A program made the position numbers and the translations under genes. Positions 25,070-38,959 of a stretch of DNA of 64,000 bases are shown in pieces (position 1 is the first letter of the stretch; each line of letters starts with the position of its first letter). The stretch is from Portunus trituberculatus. Its lineage: Eukaryota; Arthropoda; Malacostraca; Decapoda; Portunidae. Location of the stretch: contig NC_059283.1 of the NCBI RefSeq assembly GCF_017591435.1, positions 9,802,904-9,866,903 on the forward strand. Reading direction: 5' to 3'. The notes under the pieces were generated by a model. The model saw only the letters and a list, made by a program, of their open reading frames with translations. It was not told the origin of the DNA and made no database searches.

Positions 25070-26500
25070 TGACAGATGCTGGGTTTTCATTCTTATTTCA
25101 CTGTCTTCTCTATTTTTTCTCTTTTTTTTTTTTGCTTGCTAATCTATTTTTTATTTTTATTTTATTTTACTGTCTACTCTATTTTTTATTTCAGTTTTTT
25201 TTTTTTCTCTTGTTTTCAGTTTCTTGTAATATTTTTTTTTACTTTTCACTTTAATTCATTTTGTTATTAGAATTTTCCTTTTAATTTTACTGTTTGCTTT
25301 ATTTTTCTCTCCTCTTTCAGTTTCTTTTTTTTATTTCCCTTTTTTTATTATTTTGTTATCAGAGCCAGTTTTCTTTTCTTTTCTTTTCCTGTTTTCTTTA
25401 TTTTTCTTCTTTTCTTCAGTTTCTTGTATTTTTCTCTTCACGTTTTTAATTGGATTTATTATAAGAGGCAGTGTTTTCTTTTCTACTTCCTGTTTTCCTT
25501 AGTTTTCTTCTTTTTTTATATTTTTATCCAATTTTCTATTATGTTTTCCAGTTTTTCTATTATTTTTCCAGTTTTTTTTTATTATTTTTCCAGTTTTCAA
25601 TTTTTCTATCCAGTTTTCTATTATTTTTTCCAGTTTTCTATTATTTTTTCCATTATTTTTCCAGTTTTCTATTATTTTCCCGTTTTCTATTATTTTTCCT
25701 ATTTTCTATAATTTTCTCCAGTTTTTTTCATCCATTTTGTCATTTGTTATTTATTTTGTTGTCAGAGGTAGTTTTTTTCCTTTTCATATTCCTGTTTTCC
25801 TTTTTCTCTCATTTTTTTCCTTTATCCAGCTGTATTTTTTCCCTTTTCTCTTTTTTTAATGCATTTTGTCATCAGAAGCAGTGTTTTCTTATTAATTTTC
25901 CTGTTTATTTCTCTTCATTTTTTCTGGGTTTTTTTGTATTATTTTTCCTTTTCATTTTTTTTCCTTCATTTATTGTCAGATTCAGTGTTTTCCTTTATAT
26001 TTCCTATTTACTTTATTTTTCTCCCCCCTTATGTATTAATTTTTCGTTTCCCAGTTTTCCTAATATTGTTTCACTTTTCTTAATTCATTCAGTGTCTCTT
26101 TTCTCTTCCCTATTTCCAGTTTACTTCGTCTTTTTATTACTTGATGTTTGTGTTCTCGTTTTCTTCGTTTTTCATTTGTTTTTTAATCAAATTTTCTTTT
26201 TTTCACTTCTTCATGGAATTCGTTATTAAAAGCAGAGTATTATTATTATTTTTTTTTAGTTTATTTATTCTTTTCAATTATTCTTTTAATATTTTCATGG
26301 CCTTGATTTTAGTTTGTTTCATTTAGTTTTATTTTGTGTTGTGTTTGTCATTTCTTCATCATTTTTTTTTTCAGTTTGCTTTTTAATCGTCTTTTTTTTC
26401 ATTTTCTATTGGCCTTTTGATATTTTTTTCTTATATCAATCCTTTTTTGTTCATTTATATTATTTTTACGGGTTTTTTTTATATTGTATTCAGAAAAATA
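25070..26500. repeat. T-rich degenerate tandem array
   Basis: About 1.4 kb of very T-rich plus-strand DNA. The anchor 'tcagaggcagtgttttc' and variants recur at about 25354, 25456, 25757, 25867, 25971 and 26222. A shorter sub-repeat 'ttttccagttttctattatt' is iterated at 25530-25720. Long Phe/Leu/Ser-rich frames arise from base composition and are not membrane proteins. Confidence 0.65.
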
Positions 26501-26522
26501 GTTAAATCTTTTGAAGAAATAA

Positions 26523-27730
<1,208 letters not shown>

Positions 27731-27845
27731 TTTTTTATGTAAGAGTGGAAAACTGGCTAAGGGCAACAAAAGAATATAAAAAAAGGCTCACTTAGTCGCC
27801 AGTCCCCATACAGATCTGAAGGGATAGTCAAAGCTCTTGAAAACT
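27731..27845 (-). mobile_element. LINE 3'-end fragment, copy a
   Basis: On the plus strand reads 'ttttttatgtaagagtggaa', 'aactggctaagggcaacaaa', 'ataaaaaaaggct', 'cgccagtccccatac'. The same block order occurs at 40823-40920 and 45781-45886. The 40.8-kb copy continues into a LINE-like C-terminal frame on the minus strand, so this is the non-coding 3' tail of the same element, 5'-truncated. Confidence 0.6.
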
Positions 27846-27927
27846 TGGATATGGTAAAGAAGTTAGACTATCAGCTATTTAGAAAGGATTTATGACTGAA
27901 GGAGGGAAAACTATCAGCTGATCAGAG

Positions 27928-28144
27928 TTAAACCCCTCGAATACCATGACGCGTTTCCATATTAATTCTGCTTACTATTTGGTAATTTTATACAGCTTCA
28001 GGCACTTATGTGGGGAATTAAAATAGTGAAGACTGGCCATTAACCTTCTGACCTCTAAAGGCCCTTCTTGATATCAATAAAAAAAGGTTTAATCGTACAC
28101 AAATCTCAAGGTAAAAAAAGGTGTCCCAGTACTGAAGAGGTTAA
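27928..28144 (-). mobile_element. TTAA-bounded MITE, copy 2
   Basis: Minus-orientation copy. Starts 'ttaaacccctcgaataccatgacgcg' in two parts around 27928-27952 and ends 'gtcccagtactgaagaggttaa'. Internal words 'cttactatttggtaatttta', 'tacagcttcaggcacttatg' and 'tctgacctctaaaggcccttc' match the family. Confidence 0.92.
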
Positions 28145-28339
28145 GAATGAAACTCAGCTGATCAAAGTTAACATTAATAGACTGTCAGCTGATCAGAAGA
28201 AAGACTAAGAGGAAGGAAAAATGTGAGAGGAATTGAGGAATAGACAGAGGACAGGAGTGAGTGCAAGGTGAGGTTGGCACTGCTACGCTTCCTGTAAGGC
28301 CGCGGCGTCACATGAAGGTATAAGCACGCTGGGACTAAG

Positions 28340-28560
28340 GACCATATTCATAATCGGATCAGCGGAGCACGTACACTATTTCAAAAGGCTCCTGTTTAAG
28401 TGGCACAAGTTTCCAAGGGTGTTTATATGGTTCGAATGACAACTGAACAAGGAGAACATAGGAGAAACACCCTCAGAAACCCAGCTTGCCGTCTCTGTGT
28501 CCTTGGAAATTAGTGGTGGTGAGAGCGGAGAGTTTCTGAAAACGGAACTAAGGTATGCGT
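28340..28560 (+). mobile_element. partial copy of the 7.6-kb inverted-repeat family
   Basis: Contains 'aaacacc', 'gaaacccagcttgccgtctc', 'tgtgtccttggaaattagtg' and 'gtggtgagagcggagagttt', matching the arm of the element at 7597-7965 and the copies at 37690 and 47325. No transposase. Confidence 0.6.
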
Positions 28561-28606
28561 GGTGAGGGTGGTAGCTGACTTGTGCTTTGTGAGTAATGGG
28601 ATGCGG

Positions 28607-28868
<262 letters not shown>

Positions 28869-29126
28869 CCTAAAGGTCTGTAGCGGAAGAGAGGAATTTT
28901 CATTGACCTTTCTTAGACGTAGTTAATGTGATGGGTTTGCTGGCCTGCCTCTCGTGTCGCTCTACATGTTACCAACACGTGATGTCTTCCTGCAACAATG
29001 CCACCTGACTCCTTCCCACGCTGTATCCTGTTCCCATTTCCCCTCTTTGTGCTACGATGCTGGTTCTGTCACGTTGAGGCATGTGGTGGGAGTATTTCAT
29101 TATTCGTGGTTTATTTTCCCTCTGTA

Positions 29127-30014
29127 TGTGATGAATATGATGGATGTGGTGTAAGTTTTCAGTGATTTGATAATTTTTTGACTAGTTTCATTTATTTCAC
29201 TTCTCGTGTTTGTGAAGATGGGTCCGTTTAACCTTTTCTTGACTCAGTGCTGGTTTTTTTTTTTTCTTTATTCAGTTTGATGAGTATGTTTGTTCTTCAT
29301 AAAGGATGTGGTGTAAATTTTCCAAGATTTAACGCTTTTTTATTTGCTAGTTTCACCAATATTATTTCTCGTGTTAGTGAAGATGTGTCAATTTAATTTT
29401 TTTTTCTTTACTTTTTTTTTATTCAGTGTGATGAGTATGTTTGTTCTTCATAAAGGATGTGGTGTAAATTTTTCAAGATTCAACGCTTTTTTATTTGCTA
29501 GTTTCACCAATATTATTTCTCGTGTTAGTGAAGATGTGTCAATTTGAGTTTTTCTTGACTCGATTTTTCTTTTCTCAGTGTGATGAATATGTTTGTTCTT
29601 CATAAGGATGTGGAGTAAGTTTTCCGTGCTCCAACGCTTTTTCTACTAGTTTCACCAATTCAGTTTTTCGTGCTGGTGAATATGTATCCTTTTATTCATC
29701 GTTGTATTGTTTCCCTCTCAATGTGATGAATATGTTGTCCGTTCTTCGTGAGAGATGTATAAATTTTCATTAACCTATCGCTTTATTTTCACTATTTTCA
29801 CCAATTTAATTTCCCATGCTGGTGAAGATGTGGCCTTTTGATTCATCGGTTTTTTTTTCGCTCTCAGTGTGATGAATATGTGGTCCGTTCTCCATAAAGG
29901 ATGTTGCATAAATTTTCGGTGATTTAACGCTGCTCTTTTCACCAGTTTCATTTCTCATGGTGGTGAAGATGCGTCCTTTCACCATGAGGGATGTGGCATG
30001 AATCCTCCATAATT
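29127..30014. repeat. tandem array, ~148-bp monomer, about six to seven units
   Basis: The anchor 'gtgatgagtatgtttgttct' plus 'cataaaggatgtggtgtaaa' recurs at about 29127, 29277, 29428, 29579, 29721 and 29867, with a shortened last unit near 29981. Spacing is 142-151 bp. Units 2 and 3 are nearly identical; outer units are more diverged, as expected when homogenisation acts mainly in the middle of an array. No coding frame spans it. Confidence 0.9.
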
Positions 30015-30387
30015 TAATGTTAGTTGCGTTACTCTCTCTTCCATTTCCGAGTGTTTTATTGAGCGTGTGTCAAGTGCAGGTGGCGTGTAGGTGGACTGTG
30101 GGAATGGCTGGTGGTAGAGAACAGTGCACGTTAATGAATCCACTGACATTGTGTAGGAGTGAGATATGAAAGTAGAGCGAGAGAAGAAAGGTTTCCAGTC
30201 CTTTTGTTTAGACGATCTGATTCCTTTCTGTCAAGCTTTTTATGCCCTTTGCTGCATATGTGGTGTGATGATTAATAGCTGAGTTATTATGATGAAAGAT
30301 AAGTTGGTTTTGTAGTCTCAGGTGGAGGAAAGATTCAAGCTAGAGTTGGTATTATGATTTGTTAGGTGTAAGGAAGAAGGGAAACAA

Positions 30388-30625
30388 ATTATTAGTTTCA
30401 GAGGGCAAAGGAACAATGATGTCTGTAGAATGTAAGGACAAGAAGACCTGGAGAAACTTATTGGTTCCCTTGAAAAGCTTAATTTGGAGCGAATCATTCC
30501 CTTTTTTTCTCTTTTTTCTCTTTATTTTCTCAATCATCTATTCGAGGCTTTTGGGAAAGAAATTATTAGTCTCAGAGGGCAAAGAAACAATGATGTCTGT
30601 AGAATGTAAGGACAAGGAAAGAGTA
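30388..30625. repeat. direct duplication, 174-bp spacing
   Basis: 'attattagtttcagagggca' followed by 'aggaacaatgatgtctgtag' and 'aatgtaaggacaag' occurs at 30388-30442 and again at 30562-30616 with two or three substitutions. Confidence 0.9.
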
Positions 30626-30639
30626 AGTCATTTTCTGTA

Positions 30640-31707
30640 AGGTGCAAGGAAAACGGAAAAAAATATTGAGATGGAGGAAACATTAATAAGAGTTGATGTA
30701 AGATAGTAAAGTGGAATCAAAAGAGGGAGGTTAATGATAGCACAGTTTCAGAGGTGAAGAATAAAAATTAACGTCACAGTCTATAAAGTGGAGAAATGAT
30801 CAGCAACAGTCTGTGAGATGAAAGGAAAATAGTGATGCAGTTTTTAAGTGAAGGAAAACAGGTATTACAGTGTTTGATATACGACACACTGGCACAGCAT
30901 CCTTACACAAGCCCCTTTCGTATCAGTCACAACGCTACTCCTTCGGTGACTTCTGATGACTATCTGCCATCGCTTCTTGGGACAAAGGCACCGCTAAATT
31001 AATTCCCTTCCGTTCTTATTATTTACGACCGTTCACGTCAAGGAAGGTCTGTTAATTATACTCGAACTTCTTAGCAGCTTGCCTGGCTCTCTGCTGCACC
31101 TCCATCCAATTAAACTCTCTCTACCAATAGCAGGTTCTTTGGCAGTACATTAATTAATTTCCTGCGAGTAGCTTGAAGCATTCCGGTATTCATATCGTAA
31201 AATTGTGAAACGCTTTGTTCACTTTCTTTCCTGCCTCATGATATTAATTTTCCCAGAAACGATCAGAGCGCTTCTCACGTTGAAAAGAAGAAAAAGACAT
31301 AAACAATAAAAAGATACTCTATTGACAAACTTTACTTCTGTGTGTTCTATTTTTGAGGGCTGGATATCCACATGAACGTCAATATATGCACTAATACAAT
31401 ACAGTTCATCTCGACTTTGCAGTTTTCGAACACCTGGACATTCTTTCTATTTTTACTATCAATATATTCGGTCGCTGCGCAAATTAACCGCAAGAAAGAG
31501 CACAGGAGACAGCTGATCCCCGCCTGGACGCCCCCGCAGCCCGCCCCACCAAACCTTAGGAAGCCCATTTTCTTAAGCCTAATAGCCCAACCCTTTCCCA
31601 AGTTGCCGCAAGTCCAATACTTCCCCAGCTGGTACTTGTAGGCGGTGCTTTCTTGCAGGCAGCCTTCCTTGCGGCTACCTGTTGCCCAAATGGTGTTCCA
31701 ACGCGCG
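30640..31707. other. spacer with one unproven small ORF
   Basis: A plus-strand frame at 31372-31641 encodes 89 residues with a hydrophobic stretch near residues 22-38 (TWTFFLFLLSIYSVAA) followed by a basic segment and a Pro-rich tail. It resembles a signal peptide plus short secreted peptide. No Kozak support, homology or splice signal was seen, so I do not call it a gene. Confidence 0.3.
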
Positions 31708-31825
31708 CCTCCTCCTCCTCCTCCTCCTCCTCCTCCTCCTCCTCCTCCTCCTCCTCCTCCTCCTCCTCCTCCTCCTCCTCCTCCTCCTCCTCCTCCTCCT
31801 CCTCCTCCTCCTCCTCCTCCTCCTC

Positions 31826-31871
<46 letters not shown>

Positions 31872-31886
31872 TTCTACTTCTACTCC
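31708..31886. repeat. compound (CCT)n(CTA)n(CTT)n trinucleotide tract
   Basis: About forty CCT units (31708-31827) pass into about thirteen CTA/ACT units (to ~31865) and a few TTC/TAC units. Gives poly-Pro/poly-Thr, poly-Ser/poly-Tyr or poly-Leu in the three frames, none of them a protein. Confidence 0.97.
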
Positions 31887-32342
<456 letters not shown>

Positions 32343-32449
32343 ATTCTGTTTCTTCCATTCCTCTCTCTTTTTCCTCTACTTTCTCTGTCTCCCCTTTCTC
32401 TCTCCATCTCCCTCTCCCTCTCCTTCCCTCTCTCTCCCCTCTCTAAGTC

Positions 32450-33445
32450 TACCGGCCCTTGCGACCTCCAGGCCACCTCATAGTAACATTATTCACACGG
32501 AAACCGCCCGCCAGCCGCCCTCCCAAAGATACATGAGGTTAATAACACGCCTGGAAAGAAGTGTCCCTGTTTGCCGTTTTTCGTTTGGGTCTTCCTGGGA
32601 AACCAAAGGATGCGGAGAATCTATGGCTGGTTTAAATGGGGCTTCGATACCAATACTACTTAACTGGAACGGAAAGGAGGGAAGGAGGGAGGGAATACAT
32701 GGCTGGGTTAGGATGAGTGAAGATACGTGGTCTTAAGAAAGCACTGTTGTCTTTACCCATTTCTTCTGGGTTTTTTTTTTTTTTTTGTTCCTGTGTTTGT
32801 TATTTATCTCATTTCTCTTCTCTCTGTTCTACTCTTCCTCCAGTGTCTCTCCCTTATTGTCTCCTTTCCTTGTGGTTTTGTATATTCCTCTTACTTTTCC
32901 TATTTTCCTCCATCTCATTTTTTGTCTATTCTAGTCTCGTCTTCCTTTTCCTCCTCCATCACCTCCTTTCATACGAACTTTCTCGATTTCTTATTCCAAT
33001 TCTTGCCCTCAGTTCCTCAGTCAATTCCATCCTCTTACTCCCTTGTCTTTCTTAATTCCTCATTGTCTTTTTTTTATTCCATTTTTTTCCATCATTGTTC
33101 TCTTTCATTCGACGATTCACTTATTACTGCCACCCTCGCTTCTCTTTCATTCACGCCTTGGTCTTCTTTATGTATATGTATTTGAACTCTATTTTATCCA
33201 TTTTTTTTTTTTTTTCATCCGCTTCCAGTCCACCCTTCCTTTATTCCAGCACCCTTGTTACCGCTCCCTTTCTCCATCTGTTCTTATTTTTCAACCTCTT
33301 TCTTTTGTCTCTGTCGCCCCCACTCCTCTCTCCCTCTCTTTCTCTCTCGTCACTCTCTCTTTTCACTGGTTAGTGCACTCTATGTGTCTCTGTCTCTCTG
33401 TGCCGCTGTCCCCGCCTGTGTCTCTTCTCTAGTGCAATTTATCTA
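32450..33445. other. spacer, no gene recognised
   Basis: 32450-32740 is non-repetitive. 32760-33430 is T/C-rich with possible decayed repeats. No supported gene. Confidence 0.4.
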
Positions 33446-33459
33446 CGTGTTTTTTTGAT

Positions 33460-33852
33460 GGTGGTGTTGGTGGTGGTGGTGGTGGTGGTGGTGGTGATGG
33501 TGTTTCTCTTGGTGTGTGTCTTGTATTAGTGAAAAGGTTTGTTTAGTTTAGTAAAGGTTTTTATTTATTTATTTTATTTATTTATTTTTGTGGGTTAATG
33601 AAGTTAATTTTGTTATTTTTTTTTCTCTTTATTTATTTATCTTTTATTATTTTTGTTAATACTGTTGGTAGTGGAGGTATTGTAATGGCGTTCTGACTGT
33701 GCTCCATTAAGTTTCAGTGCTGGTGGTGGTGGAAGGTCATGGTGGTGCTGGTTCTCTTACTGATGGTGCTGGCTTCGTTACTGATGGTAGTAGTGGTGGT
33801 GGTGGTAGTGGTGGTGGTGGTGGTTTGGTTTGGTTTGGTTTGGTTTGGTTTC
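33460..33852. repeat. (GGT)n patches and (TGGTT)n pentamer
   Basis: GGT/TGG runs at 33467-33500 and 33780-33822, with a short TTTA-rich patch at 33560-33650. The region ends in about six TGGTT units at 33822-33851, immediately before MITE copy 3. Confidence 0.85.
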
Positions 33853-33862
33853 ACTACCTTCA

Positions 33863-34072
33863 TTAACACCTTCAAAACTGGAACACATTTTTACCTTCAG
33901 ATTTGAGTACGATTAGACAATTTTATTTACATTAGGAACAGTCTATGGAGGTCAGAAAATTAATGGCCAGAATCTTCGCTATTTTAATCCCCACATGAGT
34001 TTCTGAAGCAGTAAAAATCCCAAATAGTAAGCAAAATGGATATGAAATGCGTCATGGTACTGAAAGAGTTAA
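33863..34072 (+). mobile_element. TTAA-bounded MITE, copy 3
   Basis: TTAA at both edges. Internal 'gattagacaattttatttac', 'aacagtctatggaggtcaga', 'tcttcgctattttaatcccc' and 'gtcatggtactgaaagagtt' match the family. Confidence 0.92.
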
Positions 34073-34375
34073 CTATCTGGATGGCAGAGGAAAGAGGTGA
34101 GATAACAAGTGCTACATTGCCACGGACTCAAAGAATTATACAGTAAATAAAACATCAACTTTGGCAGTGATAAAAGAAATGGTAGGAATAAAAATGGTTA
34201 TGTTTGTGTTAGTGGTTCTGGTCGTGTTACTGTTAATGGCGTTATGGTGCTAACTGTTAGTGTTCCATTTAGGCTTCATGCTGATAATGCTGGGTCTGAT
34301 GATAATAGTGTTGTTTTTTAGTTACCTCTTACCATTACCACTTCATTTAATTGGTGCTAGTGCTGTTGTTGTTAT

Positions 34376-34591
34376 TTAACCCCTTCAGCACCATGACACG
34401 TTTTTATAGTCAATCTGGATACAATTTCACGATTTAAAGCAGATTCAGAGACTTATGTGGGGGGATTAAAATAGTAAAGACTGTCGCTATTAATCGTCTG
34501 ACCTCCATACAGCCTTCCTAATATCAATAAAATGGTCTAAATCGTACGTAAATCTCAAGGGAAAAATGTGTCCCATTACTGAAAGGATTAA
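34376..34591 (-). mobile_element. TTAA-bounded MITE, copy 4
   Basis: Starts 'ttaaccccttcagcaccatg' and ends 'tcccattactgaaaggattaa'. Opposite orientation to copy 3, 303 bp away, so the two could fold into one large stem. Confidence 0.93.
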
Positions 34592-34858
34592 GAGTGAAAA
34601 CATTATTGCATTTTCCTCCACCAATGAAGGATAATTATTTTTCCTCTTCATTGCACAGTCCAGGGAGCGCTTCATCTTTCGGGAAGGCGTGCGAGGAGGA
34701 AGGAAGCAGCGTAATGTGACCCTGTTGGAAAGAGGAAGTGATGGCAAATACGTCGTTTTGCTGTTCACTTTTAATCGTGTTCCTTAAGGCAAAGGTTGTG
34801 CAGGAGTGATTGTTTACATGATTCGCAATGGTTTCTGGAAGGTCTCATTGAAAGGTTA

Positions 34859-34860
<2 letters not shown>

Positions 34861-34926
<66 letters not shown>
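34861..34926. repeat. (GT)n microsatellite
   Basis: GT tract of about 65 bp ending in TACGTGTGCGTG variants. Confidence 0.97.
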
Positions 34927-34929
<3 letters not shown>

Positions 34930-35009
34930 TGTGCGTGTGTGTGAGCGTCGGGACAAACATTTATATTAGAGGATTTGGTATTGTTACATTGATACAGGTC
35001 GGTGTTAAC

Positions 35010-35012
<3 letters not shown>

Positions 35013-35063
<51 letters not shown>
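35013..35063. repeat. (GA)n microsatellite
   Basis: GA tract of about 51 bp. Confidence 0.96.
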
Positions 35064-35065
<2 letters not shown>

Positions 35066-35164
35066 ATTACAGTAAGTTTACTAATACAAAAGACAACAAC
35101 AGTAATGAATGGAACACTAAACACAAAGTGATTAAGATGATAATGAAAAGAAAAAAGAATAGCT

Positions 35165-35167
<3 letters not shown>

Positions 35168-35251
<84 letters not shown>
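35168..35251. repeat. (CA)n microsatellite
   Basis: Pure CA tract of 84 bp. Confidence 0.98.
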
Positions 35252-35253
<2 letters not shown>

Positions 35254-35299
35254 CTTAACTTCAAACTCTTTCTCACTCTTTCAAACTCCACATGAACGC

Positions 35300-35430
35300 T
35301 CACCACATCTCTCCACTCCTTCACAATCCTCACACGCTACGCACCGCCACACGCCACACTGCCGCCGCCCCACGCCGCCGCTGCACCCGACGCCCGCCGC
35401 CACACGCCAGTTTCCCACGCCACTACGCAC
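35300..35430. other. C/G-rich CCGCCAC patch
   Basis: Local cytosine-rich patch with 'cgccacacgcc', 'ccgccgcccc' and 'cgcccgccgcc' words. It may be a small CpG island or a decayed CCG/CAC repeat. No exon could be defined. Confidence 0.35.
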
Positions 35431-35521
35431 AACTCGAATATTTCTCAACATCTCTCTTCCCCAGGTTCGGCTTGATTTCTAGAGCCGCTTAAGTTTCCGG
35501 CCCATATGTCTCTTTTTATAG

Positions 35522-35943
<422 letters not shown>

Positions 35944-36050
35944 GAACCGAAAAGCGAAGGCTGTGTTTAGTTGAAAGATTAAAAGTGAAGTATGAGTTTA
36001 CACAAAGATTCCATTTGTGAAAATTGAACGAGAAAATGCAAACGACGTAG

Positions 36051-36052
<2 letters not shown>

Positions 36053-36105
<53 letters not shown>
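36053..36105. repeat. (AG)n microsatellite
   Basis: AG tract of about 52 bp, 112 bp after the 420-bp CT tract and of opposite polarity, hence a potential hairpin partner. Confidence 0.97.
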
Positions 36106-36108
<3 letters not shown>

Positions 36109-36214
36109 TCATATTTATATAAATGTTTATCTTCAAAAGATATTTGAGGTAGAAGTCATAAATATTCTTTAGATATAAAAATGAAATATGAAAGCTTGAG
36201 TGTGAAAGAAAATG

Positions 36215-36403
<189 letters not shown>

Positions 36404-36611
36404 ATGTATTACCAGGAACGAAAAATCTGAGAATAAAAGTCAGGGAATCGAGGCTCGTATCCGTATTGTTGGAAAGAATAGCAGCTTTCAATAAAAAATA
36501 TATATATAATCAGAACCGAACGTAGACCAGATGTGGGACAGTCAGGTGAGGAAGAGGAGAGTACCTGTATGGAAATCCCCTTGTTCCTTACCAACCTGCC
36601 CTTTTTTCTCT

Positions 36612-36822
36612 TTAACCTCTTCAGTATTGGGACGTAATTTTACTGAGTTTAGGGCAAGATGAGACAATTTTATTTACATTAGGAAGGGCAAATGGAGGTT
36701 AGAAGATTAATGGCCGGAGTCTTTACTATTTTAATTCCTACACAAGTATCTGAAGCTGTAGAAAATCACCAAATAGTAAGTAGAATGAATATGTAAACGT
36801 GTCACGGTACTGAAGAGGTTAA
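36612..36822 (+). mobile_element. TTAA-bounded MITE, copy 5
   Basis: Starts 'ttaacctcttcagtattggg' and ends 'cacggtactgaagaggttaa'. TIRs are clear at both ends and TTAA flanks both. Confidence 0.94.
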
Positions 36823-36898
36823 CACAGAGACCTACTTGACAAAAAATTCCTAATTACCGATCACTCTGGGACATCTTTACTTGTTCTGCAGCCACATT

Positions 36899-37205
36899 GA
36901 AACTTTAAACTGGGAAAAAATTGCTGATTTGATACTGGTAAGAAATTGCTACTTTTAAACTGGGAAGAAATTGCAGTTTAAATACTGATAAGAAATTGCT
37001 GCTTTTAAACTGAGAAGAAATTGGTACTTTTCAACTGTGAAGAATTGGTACTTTGAAACTGAGAAGAAATTGCTACTTTTAAACCGGGAAGAAATTGCTA
37101 CTTTATACTGGGAAGAAATTACTACATATAAACTGGGTAGAAATTGCTTCTTTTGACCTGGGAAGAAATTGTTACTTTTAAACCCGGAAAAAACTGCTAT
37201 AAATG
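36899..37205. repeat. minisatellite, ~28-bp unit
   Basis: About eleven units of 'gaaattgctacttttaaactg' plus 'gg(a)a', with variants such as 'ttgcagtttaaatactgata'. Period is about 27-29 bp. Confidence 0.9.
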
Positions 37206-37315
37206 TTCTTCATTATTATTTTGGCTTAGATGCTTATAAAGACTTAACACATTGTCTCTGGTGTTACTAATTATTTCGTATGCAAAGGAAGAAGTTAAGT
37301 AGATTTTCTATAGTA

Positions 37316-37760
37316 ATAGCAGGAGAAACACTCGTGAAATCCTGCTAGTCATCCCTGTGCTCTTTGAAAACTAGATCTCTACATTAATAATAATAGAAAC
37401 ACTTATAGAAATCTGGTTAATCATCTCTTTGCTATTTGAAATCTAGATCTCTGCATTAATAATAGGAAAAACACTTATAAAACCTGGTTACTCATCTGTG
37501 TTCTTTGAAATCTTTGAAAATTCTTTGAAACACTTATAAAAACTTGGTTAATCATGTCTGTGCTCTTTGAAAACTAGATCTCTGCATTAATAACAGGATA
37601 AACACTTATAAAACCTGGTTAGTCATCTGTACGCTCTTTAAAATTAGATCTCTGCATTAATAATAGGAAAAACACTTGTGAGAACTCGGTTAATCAAATC
37701 AGTGGCCTTTGAAAACAGTCGTGGTGAGAGAACAAATAGTTTCTGAATACTGGCCAGTGT
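37316..37760. repeat. tandem array, ~71-bp monomer, ending in an IR-family arm
   Basis: Units begin 'acacttataaaacctggtta' at about 37328, 37399, 37471, 37530, 37602 and 37672 and carry 'tagatctctgcattaataa'. The last unit runs into 'cagtggcctttgaaaacagt' and 'cgtggtgagagaac', the arm of the 7.6-kb inverted-repeat element. The array therefore looks like an expanded interior of that family, comparable to the 76-bp duplication at 7745-7870. Confidence 0.85.
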
Positions 37761-38011
37761 TTCGTGTCTCGGAAAGGTTTCAATTTGCTCTAATCACGAT
37801 TCCTGTTCTCTTCTGCAATGTTAGTGTTAATCCCATAAGGTTGTTCAAAAGGGATCAGATTGTCCAAAAACCCTTACCCTTACCTTGTATGAGAAAACAC
37901 TTCACTGGTATTTCAATGTATTTCTTTTCATTATCTCTTTATTTTCACAGTCGATTATTTGTTTTTCATGTGTTCGGTATTCATTTCAACACTAAAGATC
38001 ACCATTGCTGT

Positions 38012-38066
38012 CTGTCTGTATGTATGTATGTATGTATGTATGACTGTCTGTTTGTTTGTATGTCTG
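38012..38066. repeat. (TGTC/TGTA)n tetranucleotide tract
   Basis: Short tract of CTGT and ATGT tetramers with variants. Confidence 0.85.
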
Positions 38067-38104
38067 CCTCTTCTATCTATGTATTTTGTGCTTGTCACTT
38101 TGTC

Positions 38105-38330
<226 letters not shown>

Positions 38331-38955
38331 ATATCTAGGAGTCTCTCTCCGGCCACACTCGCCTCCTCGCTCTCATTCATTTACAATATTAGGAGTCCTC
38401 TTCATGTATCCCTCTCCTATATTTTTTTCTTAGTTTTTTTTTTTAAGTTTTCCCTTTATGTATGTCGTGCTGCACCACCTGTCCTCCTCCACTCTACTCC
38501 ACTCTCCTCCACCTCCCCTTGACCCGCTCTTCAGGCCAGGAGTGGACTCACCATCAGAAATAAAATCGATTGCCCCGGAATTGAAATGCATGTAAACTGT
38601 ATTAATCATATTTCTCGTGTTTTTATTTCCATTAAGTGTTGAAAGTTATTGGGAAGTGTTTTCTTTTATTCTTTGCATTCATATTGGCCTTTATAATTGT
38701 AGGTTTTTTGTTTCGTTCTCTCTTTTACTTCTTATCTTACATGTTGTTATCTTATATGTTGGTGGATCTTATGGTTAGTATAGCATCTCTTTCTTTTTAT
38801 ACATCCATTTCGTAGATTCTTGATACTCCATGAACTCTAGCATTTCCTTACAGTTTATCCAGTTCAAATATTTTTCAAGACTTTTTATTTTGCATCGTCT
38901 TTTGAAAATGTTTACTATTTATGAAAAGAAAGTCCTTTATCAGTTATCCTAAACA
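38331..38955. other. spacer, no gene recognised
   Basis: AT-rich in the right half. No coding frame or repeat family recognised. Confidence 0.45.
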
Positions 38956-38959
38956 TTAA

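Noticed and set aside
25471..26229. 252-codon Phe/Leu-rich frame resembling a multipass membrane protein
   Set aside because: Arises from very T-rich decayed repeats. Hydrophobicity is explained by TTT/TTC codons and no family motif is present.
31372..31641. Secreted 89-residue peptide gene
   Set aside because: The signal-like stretch is suggestive, but there is no supporting promoter, splice or homology information. Kept only as a note in the spacer entry.
36899..37760. CRISPR-like array of regularly spaced repeats
   Set aside because: Units are contiguous diverged tandem repeats without unique spacers, in a eukaryotic context.
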